Shown here one piece after another: positions 44,243 to 55,912 of a DNA stretch of 64,000 nucleotides. A model generated the notes under the pieces. That model did not search any database, had not been told where the DNA came from, and was given only the letters and a program-made list of their open reading frames with translations. A program made the position numbers and the translations under genes. The stretch comes from Ligustrum vulgare (taxonomy: Eukaryota; Streptophyta; Magnoliopsida; Lamiales; Oleaceae), in contig OY743182.1 of assembly GCA_963555705.1 (NCBI GenBank), forward strand, positions 51,464,592-51,528,591, given 5' to 3'. Position 1 is the stretch's first letter. Each line of letters opens with the position of its first letter.

Positions 44243-45880
44243 TAGCTCTTCTAATTCCCAACCTTGGTTCTCCATCTTCTCCCTTACATCAACAATATTA
44301 ACAATTTGTAAGCTTTTTTCATTCATTTACCTAAAAGAAACATAGACTATGCTGCCAGGCATCGTTGTAGAGTACCCGAATCCAAGTACCCACCGTCTCG
44401 CCACCAGTTACCATTGAAGAAATCGAAGAAAGGCTATGGGGCTCAGATTCTTGCCGTCAAGTCTGATTTTCTATTCATGCAGTCGTTTGAAAGTATTATC
44501 CTCAAGATAATGAAGTATAGTTTTGTAAGAAAGCAGAAATGTATTATTATGACAAAAAAAATTGTAAGAGTTGACATTCCCTTGATTGCTCCATGTTTTT
44601 TTAGAGATCTAACTTTTACTTGATGAAATTATTTTTTGAGGTTTTTATCAAGCATGAATACGCTTTTTTCACCTTTTTCGTTGTTTGTAATGCATTTGGC
44701 TCCAATTTCTAACTGGACCTGATATTGGTGAAGTAGATGAATAATTTTGTACAGACTGATATTGATATTTTTATGTTTACCCTCCTTTTTTGTTGTTATT
44801 AAATGATTTGACGGAGTTGGTTTGGTTCACTGTGCAATGTGCAATGTGCCGTAAATTAACAAACCATTAAAACTAAAGGACCTTATAACCTCTTCTTTGA
44901 AGTGCCATTGTAAAATGCTACGAGAGTATGAATGTCATAGGATGGAAGAGCAAGCTGCCAATGGCAAAACATTACTTAGGTTTTCCGTTCTTTGACCTTT
45001 TCAGTTTCATGTTTAGCATATGGACCCCCCCATGGAAGTTAAAAGGCGCAATATGACTGTCATGTATAGATTAAGCCTCCGTTCGGCGGTTTTCTAGCCG
45101 CCATTTTTTTTTATTTTCGAGGTAGAATTTGTGGTTAAAAGGTTGTATCGAAAAATGTGTGTGGTTAAAAAGTGGTTTGGAAAAATGTGTTGATTATAAC
45201 GGTTTTTCCGAACACATTTCAAAATGCATCATGAGTTCAAATGCGTGGTTCAGTTACTCATTTCATACTTTTAGCTTGTGAATTGTATTTCTGTATGTCA
45301 ATAGTATCTTGATGAATTCTCTCTTCTAATTTCTGGTATTAGACAAAGATAGATGCATTTAGAAGTTTTTCTCCACCCCCACCCCCACCCCCCCACCCCA
45401 CTCTTTTTTTAACAACATGGTAAATAGTATCTAATTTTTTCACCTTTTTGGTAACATATTGTTTCGTTTAAGACACCTTATATTGACTGATATATGGACA
45501 TTATTATTTGAATAATATTTTGATGACTTTACCTTTGTTTCCATTTCCAAGGATGCTTAAAGGTTCAATAAAAGTTGTTGTAACTTATTTATCGGTGTTT
45601 ATCACTGTATCTGATCATCACAGTACACTGAGCGGCATATTTAGGACATTACCTTTGAACATTTTCTACTACATTAGTTCTATCTGATATAAATATATGT
45701 TTTGAAGGTACCCCGTGTTCATTAATCATAATAATAATGTTATATTTATAGAGATATAAATTACATTCCTGGAATATGTATTCCCCGAATTTTTAGTCGA
45801 ATATTTCCCTTAATTTTATTTGAAAAAGCTGCTGATTTTTTTTTTTAATAAAAAAGGGTGACCATTTGATGTTGTAATGT
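44243..45880 (+). other. Helitron filler with scraps, no gene
   Basis: A stretch at 44345-44460 looks weakly coding (LPLKKSKKGYGAQILAVKSD) but is not recognised. A reverse family 1 repeat lies at about 45090-45225, bounded by CCTCCGTTCGGCGG and CCGAACACATTTC. C-rich tracts occur at 45375-45400. Probably intron and flank sequence captured with NPL4, plus later insertions. Confidence 0.4.
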
Positions 45881-45901
45881 CTGCTTTTGTTTCACTTTTT
45901 T

Positions 45902-46087
45902 GAGGCATTTCAGACAAGTGATATGTTGATTTAGTTGCTTAAGGAAGGCTGGTTTGAGGAGGATATCCATGGGGATGTGGAAACAAAGTTATCGAGAATG
46001 ACAAAAGATGTGGTGGTTGCAGGGAATGTTACTAGAAACGTTGACAGTGACTTTTTCTTGGTGATTATCAAGATATTTGATCACCAG
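45902..46087 (+). pseudogene. Captured NPL4 exon
   Basis: The frame reads EAFQTSDMLI, a TAG at 45932-45934, LLKEGWFEEDIHGDVETKL, then SRMTKDVVVAGNVTRNVD, SDFFLVIIKIFDHQ and a donor CAG/GTAAG. This corresponds to the central NPL4-domain segment of plant NPL4, the ubiquitin-binding partner of CDC48/p97. The match is from memory of the family. One in-frame stop and the lack of other exons make it non-functional. It lies between the RPA-like and RepHel genes. Confidence 0.78.
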
Positions 46088-47187
46088 GTAAGTAAGGTTA
46101 ACTTTCACATGGTTGATTTTATATTGTTTGTTTGAATTGGATTTTATTAGTCTAAATGTGATTAAATTTGAAATTCATTAGCAATATAATTACAATGTTG
46201 TTAGGATAGAAAAATAATCTTAAAATCAAAATCAAGAAAATAGAAATATGAAGAATGGGAAAGAATTCAAATCATATGACCCCAAAACATTACTCACACC
46301 CCCATTCTCATGTTATTTGTTTGATGAAATGTTGATTAATTTGTTTAAATTATTTATGATTATAAATTGGCTTATTTATGATTTTTAAGGTAGTTAATTT
46401 TTTAATAGTAGAAAAATATGAAGACGTGTGTGAAGAATTTTTGGATGAGTTTTTGCTCCTATTTGATGGCTGTTTCAGTGAATTCTGCTTCTGAAGAACC
46501 TTAGGCAATGTTGATGGATTCGAGTCTGAGTAGAACCAGTTGAATTACTTCTTGACAAAAACTTTAAATAAATAAAAAGTGTAACCATGTGGAATAATAA
46601 TATGAAATTTTATTACAACATTATAAAATATTGGTAGTAAGTTAATTTAATCCAAATAAATGAAATTGTATAAAAATATGAAATTACATTATAACAATGT
46701 AATTCTTAACAATAAATTAATTAATGTAATAAATTATTTAATGTTATGAAATAGGGGTAAGTCTATATTGGGTATATAGCTAGATATAAGGGGATAAAAT
46801 AGGTATTCAAAAGATTCTCCTCCATCCATCCTTTTTAGATTATATGATGATAATGATAACGTAACGTATAGTATAGTATAGTATAGGAAGGTAGTGTCAT
46901 TCTTCTTAAGGGAACTGTAATTTAGAACATTATTGTTAGATATTTGGATGATTAAGGATTTAAGTACACATGATGGCTCAGTTCATATAGTGACACTATT
47001 GTGATTTCCTAATGAACAAAAAGCTTGTGATTCATTACTCTGGTAAGGAAATTTGCTATAAAATCCATGAATGGTCTTCGGTATCCTTATTTGTTTTCGT
47101 TTGGTTATATGAAAAATTGTTTAATACGCAACACTACTTTATTAACTTCAAAATTCTCATGTTTTACAATTTTCCTTTATACTACAG
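46088..47187. other. AT-rich spacer before RepHel, no gene
   Basis: No coding region is recognised. A short GTATAGTATAGTATA repeat lies near 46866. Probably RepHel promoter and 5' region. Confidence 0.45.
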
Positions 47188-47429
47188 ACATGAGAAAACA
47201 AAATAAGAAAAACAAGTATGCAACACTCTCACTAGAAGACAGGAGAAAAAGAATTGAACAGTCCAATGAATCGAAAAGAAAAAGACTTTTTGACCAGAAC
47301 AATAGTTGCGGAAGTAGAAAAAGAAACACATTTATGTCAGGCCAACATAATTCAAATGAAGTTGAAGGTATGAACATAAATTAACCTCTTTTATTAATAT
47401 TTATTTGTTCATTACATTATCCCTTAGCC

Positions 47430-47600
47430 CCGATTTGGTACAAAATAAAATATAGATTTAATTTAAGATAAAGCCAACAACCACTTTCAATCGCATGTTT
47501 TATAGGATTCAAAAGTTTTCAATTACTCACATCATTAACTTTTATTAAAATCTCTAAAAACAAATCTAATTTTAATCTCCATCAAACAGGGTCTTAATAC
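47430..47600 (+). repeat. Family 2 interspersed repeat inside a RepHel intron
   Basis: From CCCCGATTTGGTACA to TCCATCAAACAGGGTC, roughly inverted at the ends (GATTTGGT / ATCAAACAGGG). Matches the reversed copy at 55195-55360. Confidence 0.6.
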
Positions 47601-49114
47601 AATTAATCTACAATGCTAATGTTACTTCACTAAACTAATCTCAAAGCAAAAACTTTCACAGGACAGGGCTTCTACAAGCCTATACGTTCTCCATTGCACG
47701 AATTGGCAATTATTACATCATGCATGTTTTGCAATGCAAAAAAATTTGAACATGAGCCACCAATATTCTGTTGCCACAATGGTCAGGTACATGTTACAAA
47801 CCATAGAATATCACATAAATTAATTCTTAAACTTATATTTTGTACTAACATGAAATTCAAATATTCACTTTTATGTCCAGATCCAAATTGTGGAGCCTGA
47901 TGTGCCCAAAGATTTATATCATTTATTTTCCTCACAATCAGAAGAATCCCTTTCTTTCCAAAAGCACATCAGGGCCTATAACAATATCTTTTCATTCACT
48001 TCGTTTGGAGTAAATCTCGATAAGGCCCTCGCAACCTCAAACAAAGGCATCTACACATTTAGAGCACAGGGGCAAATTTATCATGATCTTCCAGCACTTT
48101 TGCCTCAAAATCGACCAAAATTTTTCCAACTATATTTCTACGATACAGATAATGAACTAAGAAATAGAATTAGAATATTAGAAGATGCCAGTCTCAGTGA
48201 TTCTATAATGACAAAGTTGATAGACATTTTAGAATGCAATGCATATGTCAAACTCTTCCGGAGTTTAAGGGACTTTTCACCAATTGAAGATGTACATATT
48301 CATATAGTTGGGAAGGTTGCATTAGATCAACGTGTCTACAATGCTCCAACCATTGATCAAGTCGGCGCTATCTGGATAGAAGGGAATAATGTAAATATAC
48401 CATTTGAGAGGGACATAGTTGTGCATGGACATTCAGGAAGCCGCCACAGAATCAAACACTATTTTAGTTGTTATGATTCATTGCAGTATCCTTTGCTCTT
48501 TGCACGCGGTGAACCAGGATGGCATCAAGATATAAAGAGAAAACTGGGAAGACATAATAATCAAGCTAATGTTGCAAGTACATCCAACAATGTAGATCGT
48601 GAAACAACTCTTGATTCAATTGATTACATTATTTCAAGGGAATGTCCAGGTAATATTTATATATTTGAAAATCTGTTCATTTAATTATAAATATAATACA
48701 AGTCACCTTCTGAATTAATTCATATTAAATGTCTACTATTGACACAGCAATTTCAAAAAATGACTCCTCTAATGTGTCATGCCGTGAATACTACTGCTAC
48801 AAGTTACAAATAAGGCCAAATGTCAAATCAGCAATTCTTTTAGCTGGAAGATTACTGCAACAGTATTGTGTCGATATGTACATAAAGATTGAGACGACAA
48901 GGCTTGATTTTTTCAAAAAACATCAATCGCAAATTAGATCAGAGCTATATCAAGGAATTGTGGACACAGTAAATGAAGGAGAGACAAAGAGAGGTAAATT
49001 TGGAAAAAGAATAGTTTTACCATCTTCATTTATTGGAGGACCTAGAGATATGCGTACTCGCTTTCTAAATTCTATGGCATTGGTCCAAAGGTTTGGTAAA
49101 CCCGATCTTTTCAT

Positions 49115-50002
49115 TAGGGGCGGACTCAGTTCTATGATTGAGTGGGGGCGAAACAGTGCTACATAAAAAATGATTTAAAAAAAAAAAAAAAACAACAATA
49201 ATGTTCAAAATAATCATACGCTTTTTACAATGGTTTATTACGGCTTCTCATTTAGTGATGAACCATTATTTTAATTCTCATTTTCATTGAACAAATCAAG
49301 ATTACACATTTTATCAAGATTTTCGAAAAAATGGTGTTGAATTTAACTCCAAACAATAGAATTTTATTTGATGAAATAAAACTAAACAATTTTAGACACA
49401 GTCAAATATTTATACCCACTCAAATATAATCTTAATTCTACAATTATAATACGCACAACCCAGTCCCACTCACCAAAAAAGCTATACTCACTGCATTGCC
49501 TCTCTCTACCCACTACTCTAAAGTTTCTCTTTCTCTCACTTCACTCTGTATAACTCTCTCACTTCACTTATATAAATAAATACATAAAGGCACATCAACT
49601 GTTATACATAGGCCATAGCAAAGTCGGTGAATTCTTCTACATAGTTCTATCGTGTCGATTGTTCGTCATTCTTGATTCTTTTAGCATGGCAGTGGGCAAG
49701 GCAGTAACTTTTGAAGAGTTCTTTAATGACAATGGTGATTTTATTTGGGATCATGACTGAGGATTGAAGGTGAAGAGTGAGCAGGAGAAAAGAAAAAGAA
49801 ACCAATCTCTTAGATTTACTCAAGTCCTCATTTTTGTGTTTTGTGATGGAATTTGATTGGAATAATGAAGGATTGGAGAATCCATGGCAGTGCAGAGAAA
49901 ATGAAAGACAAAATACTCAGGTTGGATTTATGAAGGATTGGAGAATTTCTGATTCCAGTGGGTGCGGTGGCACCCACTCGTCCCTCTATGGGTCTGCCCC
50001 TG
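49115..50002. mobile_element. Non-autonomous hAT element inside RepHel (888 bp)
   Basis: Ends TAGGGGCGGACTC and GGGTCTGCCCCTG form inverted repeats (TAGGGGCGGAC against CAGGGGCAGAC). The perfect 8-bp duplication is CTTTTCAT at 49107-49114 and 50003-50010. It splits the RepHel coding exon between the KPDLFI and TMTCNAEWNEI segments, which are adjacent in intact relatives. A 24-codon ORF at 49686 (MAVGKAVTFEEFFNDNGDF) is not a transposase. Confidence 0.93.
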
Positions 50003-53000
50003 CTTTTCATAACAATGACTTGCAATGCAGAATGGAATGAAATTAAAAGAGAACTCAAAGAAGGACAACGTCCTCAAGACAGGCCTGATCTAACATCAAG
50101 AATATTTAGAGCAAAACTAATGGATTTGAAAGACCAACTTTTTAAAAAGGAAATATTTGGAAAGGTTGCTGCTTACGTATACGTCATTGAGTTCCAAAAA
50201 AGAGGTCTACCACATATACATATGTTGATAAAATTGCAAGGTTGCAACAAGATAACAAGTCCTGACCAGTACGAGAAGTATGTTCGCGCAGATATTCCTG
50301 ATAAACATACTGATCCAGCTCTTCATGACGTAGTCATAAAACATATGTTGCATGGACCATGCGGAACCCACAGAACTAAAAGTCTCTGTATGGTTAACGG
50401 TGTTTGTAGATTCCATTATCCAAGGCCTTTCAGTGCAAAAACCATTCAAGGAAAAGATTCATATCCAATATACAAAAGAGTGAACGATGGTAATAAGGTA
50501 GAATTAAATTCTTTTCCCAAATATATACCTATCGTATTACTATAATCACATTAATTTGACATTCTCATTAACATTCAAAATTGTAGGTGCATATAAGGAA
50601 TTTCATTTTTGATAACCAGTGGGTAGTTCCTTACAATCCATATCTGTTGTTGAGGTACAATTGTCATATCAACGTTGAAATTGCTCTGGACTAAAGGCTG
50701 TGAAATACTTATATAAATATATATATATATATATACACACACAAAGGTCATGATAGAGCAGCTGTTCATATTTCGCGGGATGATGACATTAACATCATAA
50801 ATGAAATACAAGAATTTCAAGATGCAAGATGGGTTTTCGCACAAGAAGCTTTATGGAGAATATATGAATTTTGATTGAATGAAATGTACCCACCTGTAAT
50901 AAATCTACAACTTCACCTTCCAAATCAACAATCCGTTTCATTTTTGGATCAACAGAACTTGGCCCAAGTTGTTCTTTCGAATTACGTCACAAGAACAATG
51001 TTGACGGAGTATTTTGAATGCTGTAAAAAATTTGTCGCAGCAAGAAATCTTCTGTATAGAGAATTTCCAGAACATTATGTGTGGGACAAAAAGACGTCGA
51101 AAATGGACAGAACGGAAGAAAGGACATGTTATCTCTCGAATTGCAGCTGCAAATCCTATTGAAGGGGAAAGATATTACTTACGTTTGCTGTTAAACCATG
51201 TTAAAGGACCCACTTCTTTTGACGACTTGCTAACAGTTAATGGAGTACATTATTCAACATTTAAGAAGGCAGCACAAGAAAGAGGTCTTTTGGAATCTGA
51301 CAATAGCATTGTCGAATGTTTGGATGAAGCAGTCTCCTTTCAAATACCTTACGAATTTCGAAGGCTTTTTGCCACCTTATTGGTCCACTGTGAACCTACA
51401 GAAGTTAGAAAATTGTGGGATACATATTTTGACAGCTTGACGGAAGATTACAGAAGAAATGTTGAAGAATCATCAGAATATTATGGTCAACGAGCTTTAA
51501 GAGATGTGCAATTTTTTCTACAATCTATGGGAAAAAATATAAACGCCTATGATTTGCCTAAACTTATTGAAATCTTCCATGGCAACGACACCAGTGCAAA
51601 GGAAATTTTGGATGAACTATCTATTCAAACTCCAAATATTGATATCGAAGCAGCATCAAATCTGAATCCATATCAAAAACATGCTTTCCATATCATACTT
51701 CAAAGAATGAACAGTGGAAACGAAGGAATGTTTTTTGTCGATGGACCTGGTGGTACTGGAAAAACCTTCTTATATCGTGCTTTACTTGCACGTGTTCGAT
51801 CCCAAAAAATGATAGCACTTGCGATCGCAACTTCAGAAGTAGCAGCATCAATATTACCAGGAGGGAGAACCGCCCATTCAAGATTCAATATTCCCCTCCA
51901 AACCAGTAACTCAACAATGTGTAATATATCAAAGCAAAGTGCTATCGCGAAATTGATTCGACGGGCAAAGATCATAATATGGGATGAAGCTCCAATGGCC
52001 AACAAAAATACAATAGAAACTGTTGATAGGACTTTCAGAGATATCTTAGAAAATTCAGAACCATTTGGTGGAAAGGTTTTTGTGTTTGGCGGAGATTTTC
52101 GTCAAGTGCTACCTGTCGTCCCTCGAGCGACAAGACAACAAACAATTAACCAGAGTTTGGTTAGGTCATATCTTTGGGAGAAAATGGAAAAGCTGCAATT
52201 AACTCAGAACATGCGGGCTCAAAATGATAATCGATTTGCTCAATACTTGATCCAACTTGGTAATGGAACAGAAGCTTACATAGAAGATGACTTCATTAAA
52301 TTACCAAAGGAGATGGTCATAACATGTGATGATGTCGAAAATTCGGAGCTACAATTAATCAATGCAGTGTTCCCAAGCTTAACAGAAAATGCATCTTCTC
52401 CTGATTATATGACACAACGTGGAGTTCTTTCAACAAAAAATGAGTATGTTGACTTCCTCAACGACAAGATGATTGAGCTATTTCCAGGAGACAGTGAAGA
52501 ATTCGTGAGTTTCGATCAAGCTATAGATGATACAAATCAATTTTACCAAGAAGAATTCCTCAATACATTGCTTCCAAATAGCGTTCCACTCACAAGTTGA
52601 TCTTGAAAATAAATTGTCCTGTGATGCTCCTACGGAATTTGGACCCATCAAACGGTCTTTGCAATGGAACGAGAATGATTTGTCGTAATTTCAAAAAACA
52701 TATTATTCATGCAGAAATTACCGTTGGACAACATCCTGGAAAACAAGTTTTTCTTCCACGTATCCCGTTAACTCCAGCAAATGATGAGGGTTATCCATTC
52801 AAGTTCAAGAGAAAACAATTTTCAATACGTCTGTGCTTTGCAATGACAATCAACAAAGCTCAAGGTCAAACAGTACCTAATGTTGGAATATATCTTCCTG
52901 AACATGTATTCTCTCATGGATAACTATATGTTGCACTTTCACGTGGAGTTTCAATGCAAACAACAAAAGTGTTAGTAAAAGCAGAAAACAAAAATAACAA

Positions 53001-53139
53001 AAAATGTGGGACATTAACAAAAAATATTGTATACAAAGAAGTTTTGTTGTAATTATAACTTTTAACATTTAATTTTATTATACTGAAAAATTGCACATAC
53101 AGTTCAATAGTTTTAATTGCTACAAAAAAAATTGCATAA

Positions 53140-53187
53140 TTTTTACAACCATTACGTAAGACGTACAACGCACGTGCTATCTACTAG
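53140..53187 (+). other. Helitron 3' terminus
   Basis: Short palindromic words TACGTAAGACGTA and GCACGTGC lie shortly before the terminal CTACTAG, in the position of the Helitron terminator hairpin. T follows, matching the empty site in unit A. Confidence 0.75.
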
Positions 53188-53360
53188 TATCTTTAATGTG
53201 TGTAGATTGTGGTTTTATGTCGTTAATTGTCATCGAACTTCCGAGTAATTATATCGATGGTTATAAAAGTTATTTTCCTATAATTATAGTCAATTTAGTC
53301 TACGAAGTTTACACTAATACTCATTTAGTTAAAAAAATAACTTTAAATCCTATATGGCAC
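53188..53360 (+). repeat. Segmental-duplication unit B, middle part
   Basis: Resumes the match to unit A at 1271 (TATCT, TTGTCATCGAAC, CGAGTAATTA) and continues to TATATGGCAC, where an LTR-like insertion starts. Confidence 0.85.
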
Positions 53361-55083
53361 GTGATCATTGTATTTTATACACTTATTTCTATTTAAAAGT
53401 AGGATTTTATTTGTTTGTTTAAGAATATTTGTTATTCATTTGCTATTATTTGTTTATATTTCAAAAATAGTCTCAAAGTCGAGAAAACAAAGAAATTTGA
53501 GCAAAATCAAGTCAATTGGATCATAAAATTACTAAATTGTGCAAAGGAAGAGTTGATGAAGTCAATCATGGTGCAAATTGAAAGAAAAGAAAAGAAAGAA
53601 GAAAAATAAAGAAATCAAATGTTCAGAGACTTAATTGCATCAATTGGAAGTTGAAGGATCAAAGTGCAAATATTTAATGATTGATTCGGACCACGATACA
53701 ATACTTGAAGGTTTCTAGGAGCAATTGGATGCAATTAGAATTAAAAAAGATGGTATATGATAAGAATATTATCATAAATTAATTCTAACCGCACAAGATT
53801 CTGGACAGATTTTTAGTCGGACTTTGGGACCTAGTTTCTGGAAAGTAAACGTTCGAATTGTAGCTATTTAAGTTATCTTTCTTACGCGCTTTGAATCACC
53901 ATAATTGGATAAGGGAATAGAAAGATATAATCAAAATACTGAATGTTGTGTAGTGACAAAAAAATCTCCCGCAAAGGTAACTTTCCTTATTCAGTTGGAA
54001 CTCTTTTGAATGTCAATTTGGACGTGATTTTCAGTCAATTTTCGACTTCTACAAATAAGGAACAGTAGAAACACATTTTTCAGTCACTTTTCGACTTCTA
54101 CAAAAAAATGGTATATGATAAGAATATTATCATAAATTAATTCTAACCGCACAAGATTCTGGACAGATTTTTAGTCGGACTTTGGGACCTAGTTTCTGGA
54201 AAGTAAACGTTCGAATTGTAGCTATTTAAGTTATCTTTCTTACGCACTTTGAATCACCATAATTGGATAAGGGAATAGAAAGATATAATCAAAATACTAA
54301 ATGTTGTGTAGTGACAAAAAAATCTCCCGTGAAGGTAACTTTCCTTATTCAGTTGGAACTCTTTTGAATGTCAATTTGGACGTGATTTTCAGTCACTTTT
54401 CGACTTCTACAAATAAGGAACAGTAGAAACACATTGATGGTTCCCAATTGTCATATATCGAATTGCTAAGGGATCCATATTTTCCCAAATCAAGATTGAA
54501 GATACAATTGCAAGAAGATGAACGATATGACATCCTACTACTTTTCTTGTATTTTATTTTCTATAGGATTGTGATGAAGTTTTAACTATTTGATTCCATG
54601 TTTTGACTTACTATTTAATTTACGTAGTTTATGGGTTTGATGCAATTGATATGTGCTCTTTATTTTTCATACAATAACTTGAACACTAGTCGTATAAGTT
54701 TGTGATAATTTTCTATGTCCGATAGTGAATAGAAATATACTCATATACATTGTTTTAAATTCTTTAATATTTTTCTGTTAGTTGAATTGTCACAGAAATA
54801 TAGTCGATTTGCATTTAGCATCGCTCGAAAGAGGATTTAAATAACTTTAGGAACACTAGATTCATAAGTCTAATGCGCTTGTTTTTCATAGTCTTAAATT
54901 TATTTTTCTCGTCATTTTTAGTTTAATTGTTAATTTAATTTTAATCCAAAATTATCAAGATCAAAGCTTTTCTTGTTCCGATTAAAGAATATAATTAAAA
55001 TACAATTTACACAATATATCCTCTTGGGATCGATACTTGAACTCACATCGATTATATTACTTGTGCGATCCGTACACTTGTGA
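53361..55083. mobile_element. LTR-like insertion in unit B (about 1.7 kb)
   Basis: Similarity to other units stops at GGCAC (about 53360) and resumes at GTGTAGCTCC (about 55094). The insert starts TGATCATTG and ends GATTAGCAACA, and near its end carries CTCTTGGGATCGATACTTG, a phrase typical of plant LTRs. Probably a solo LTR. A clean target duplication was not found, so the class is uncertain. Contains a 358-bp-spaced tandem duplication. Confidence 0.45.
53751..54436. repeat. Tandem duplication with 358-bp period
   Basis: 53751-54076 and 54109-54436 are nearly identical (TGGTATATGATAAGAATATT through GGAACAGTAGAAACACATT), joined by a partial repeat of TTTCAGTCACTTTTCGACTT. Only a handful of differences, so it is recent. 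Confidence 0.9.
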
Positions 55084-55700
55084 TTAGCAACAGAGTGTAG
55101 CTCCAACGGTGTCACCAGATGACGTTATTTGTTATGTCAAATCAACAAAACATGAGAAAACATCATACAACTTTTAATTTGGTCAGAAATTTGCTTAAGC
55201 TCCAGTTTGATGGAGATTAAAATTAAATTTTTAGTAGATTTTAATAAAAGTTGATGAGATTTGTGATTGAAAGGTTATGGGACCCATGAAATAAATAATT
55301 AAGATTGATTGTTGACTTTAATTTAAATTAAAATGTAGATTTTAATTGATGCGTAACATGGGCATGAATAAAATTGTAAATCGTGGGTTTATTTTAACAA
55401 TGATTTGGCTTACTTGATGCATATTTGGTGACACGTTTCCACAAAACGTCACATAAAGATTTAACGTTAATGCGTTCAACCAACTAATCATTAACCCATG
55501 GAATTGTATGTAAAGCTGACCGTTGGATAAGAATAGAGGATAATTTCAAAATTGGTGGAAATTTGCTTAATTAAGAAGGTGATCAGAATTAATCTTCAAG
55601 GGAGACTTGACCGGCAAGTCATTACGATATTAATAAAAAAAAAAATCACCAGCTGAAGTTGCTGTTTACGCGTTAAATCTAATTATAAATAAATCCTTTT
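55084..55700 (+). repeat. Segmental-duplication unit B, DC1 upstream region
   Basis: Matches unit A at about 2100-2520 (GTATGTAAAGCTGACCGTTGG, GATAATTTCAAAATTGGT, TACGCGTTAAATCT) and unit C at 61255-61690. A reversed family 2 repeat is inserted at 55195-55360. Confidence 0.75.
55684..55694 (+). promoter_or_regulatory. TATA-like box upstream of DC1 gene B
   Basis: TATAAATAAAT, conserved in position with unit A, about 140 bp upstream of the presumed exon-1 end. Confidence 0.4.
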
Positions 55701-55912
55701 GCAATGCATAAAATTTCAATCCCATACCAACAAAAGTTTCTTCACAACAAATGCTTGAGCATAGACTCACTTTCTTCACAAATCTTTTATTCGAAGTTGG
55801 CTGAAAAAACTGAATTCATCTTCACCAGCAAATCAGGTATTATACCTAAACTTTTCTTCTATTATATCGTCCGGCCAGTCGATTCGAGCTAGTCCTTGGA
55901 TTTGGATTCATT

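Larger units (their letters stand above)
47190..53052 (+). pseudogene. Helitron Rep-helicase (RepHel), broken
   Basis: Proposed exons: 47190-47367 (basic N terminus), 47662-47786 (CX2C zinc finger, EPPIFCCHNG), 47881-48649, 48748-49114 continuing after a hAT insertion at 50011-50497, and 50587-53052. Rep domain: HUH motif PHIHML at about 50210-50227. The tyrosine motif lies at 50705-50750 (KYLYKYIY) and is stretched by a TA repeat. Helicase: Pif1-type Walker A GPGGTGKT (about 51743), Walker B IIWDEAP, GGDFRQVLPV, and the final FSHG/LYVALSRG block. Lesions: a frameshift before the Tyr motif near 50685, a TGA near 50875, a shift near 51090, another near 52590, and a TAA at 52921. The intact enzyme would nick and replicate Helitron DNA by a rolling-circle route. 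This copy cannot be translated whole. Confidence 0.92.
30501..53187 (+). mobile_element. Large Helitron with Rep-helicase, RPA-like gene and captured host exons
   Basis: Begins TCACTACTACTACTTAAAAG after A 30500 and ends CTACTAG before T 53188, the 5'-TC...CTRR-3' structure with A/T target. The uninterrupted paralogous site at 1270/1271 confirms both ends. In order it contains a young copia insertion (30590-37836), fragments of TBC/RabGAP, MRT4 and NPL4 genes, an RPA70-like gene, and a RepHel gene split by a hAT element. Without the two insertions it is about 14.5 kb. Plant Helitrons are known to encode RepHel and sometimes RPA-like proteins and to pick up gene pieces. Both transposition genes are broken here, so this copy is not autonomous now. 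Confidence 0.92.
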
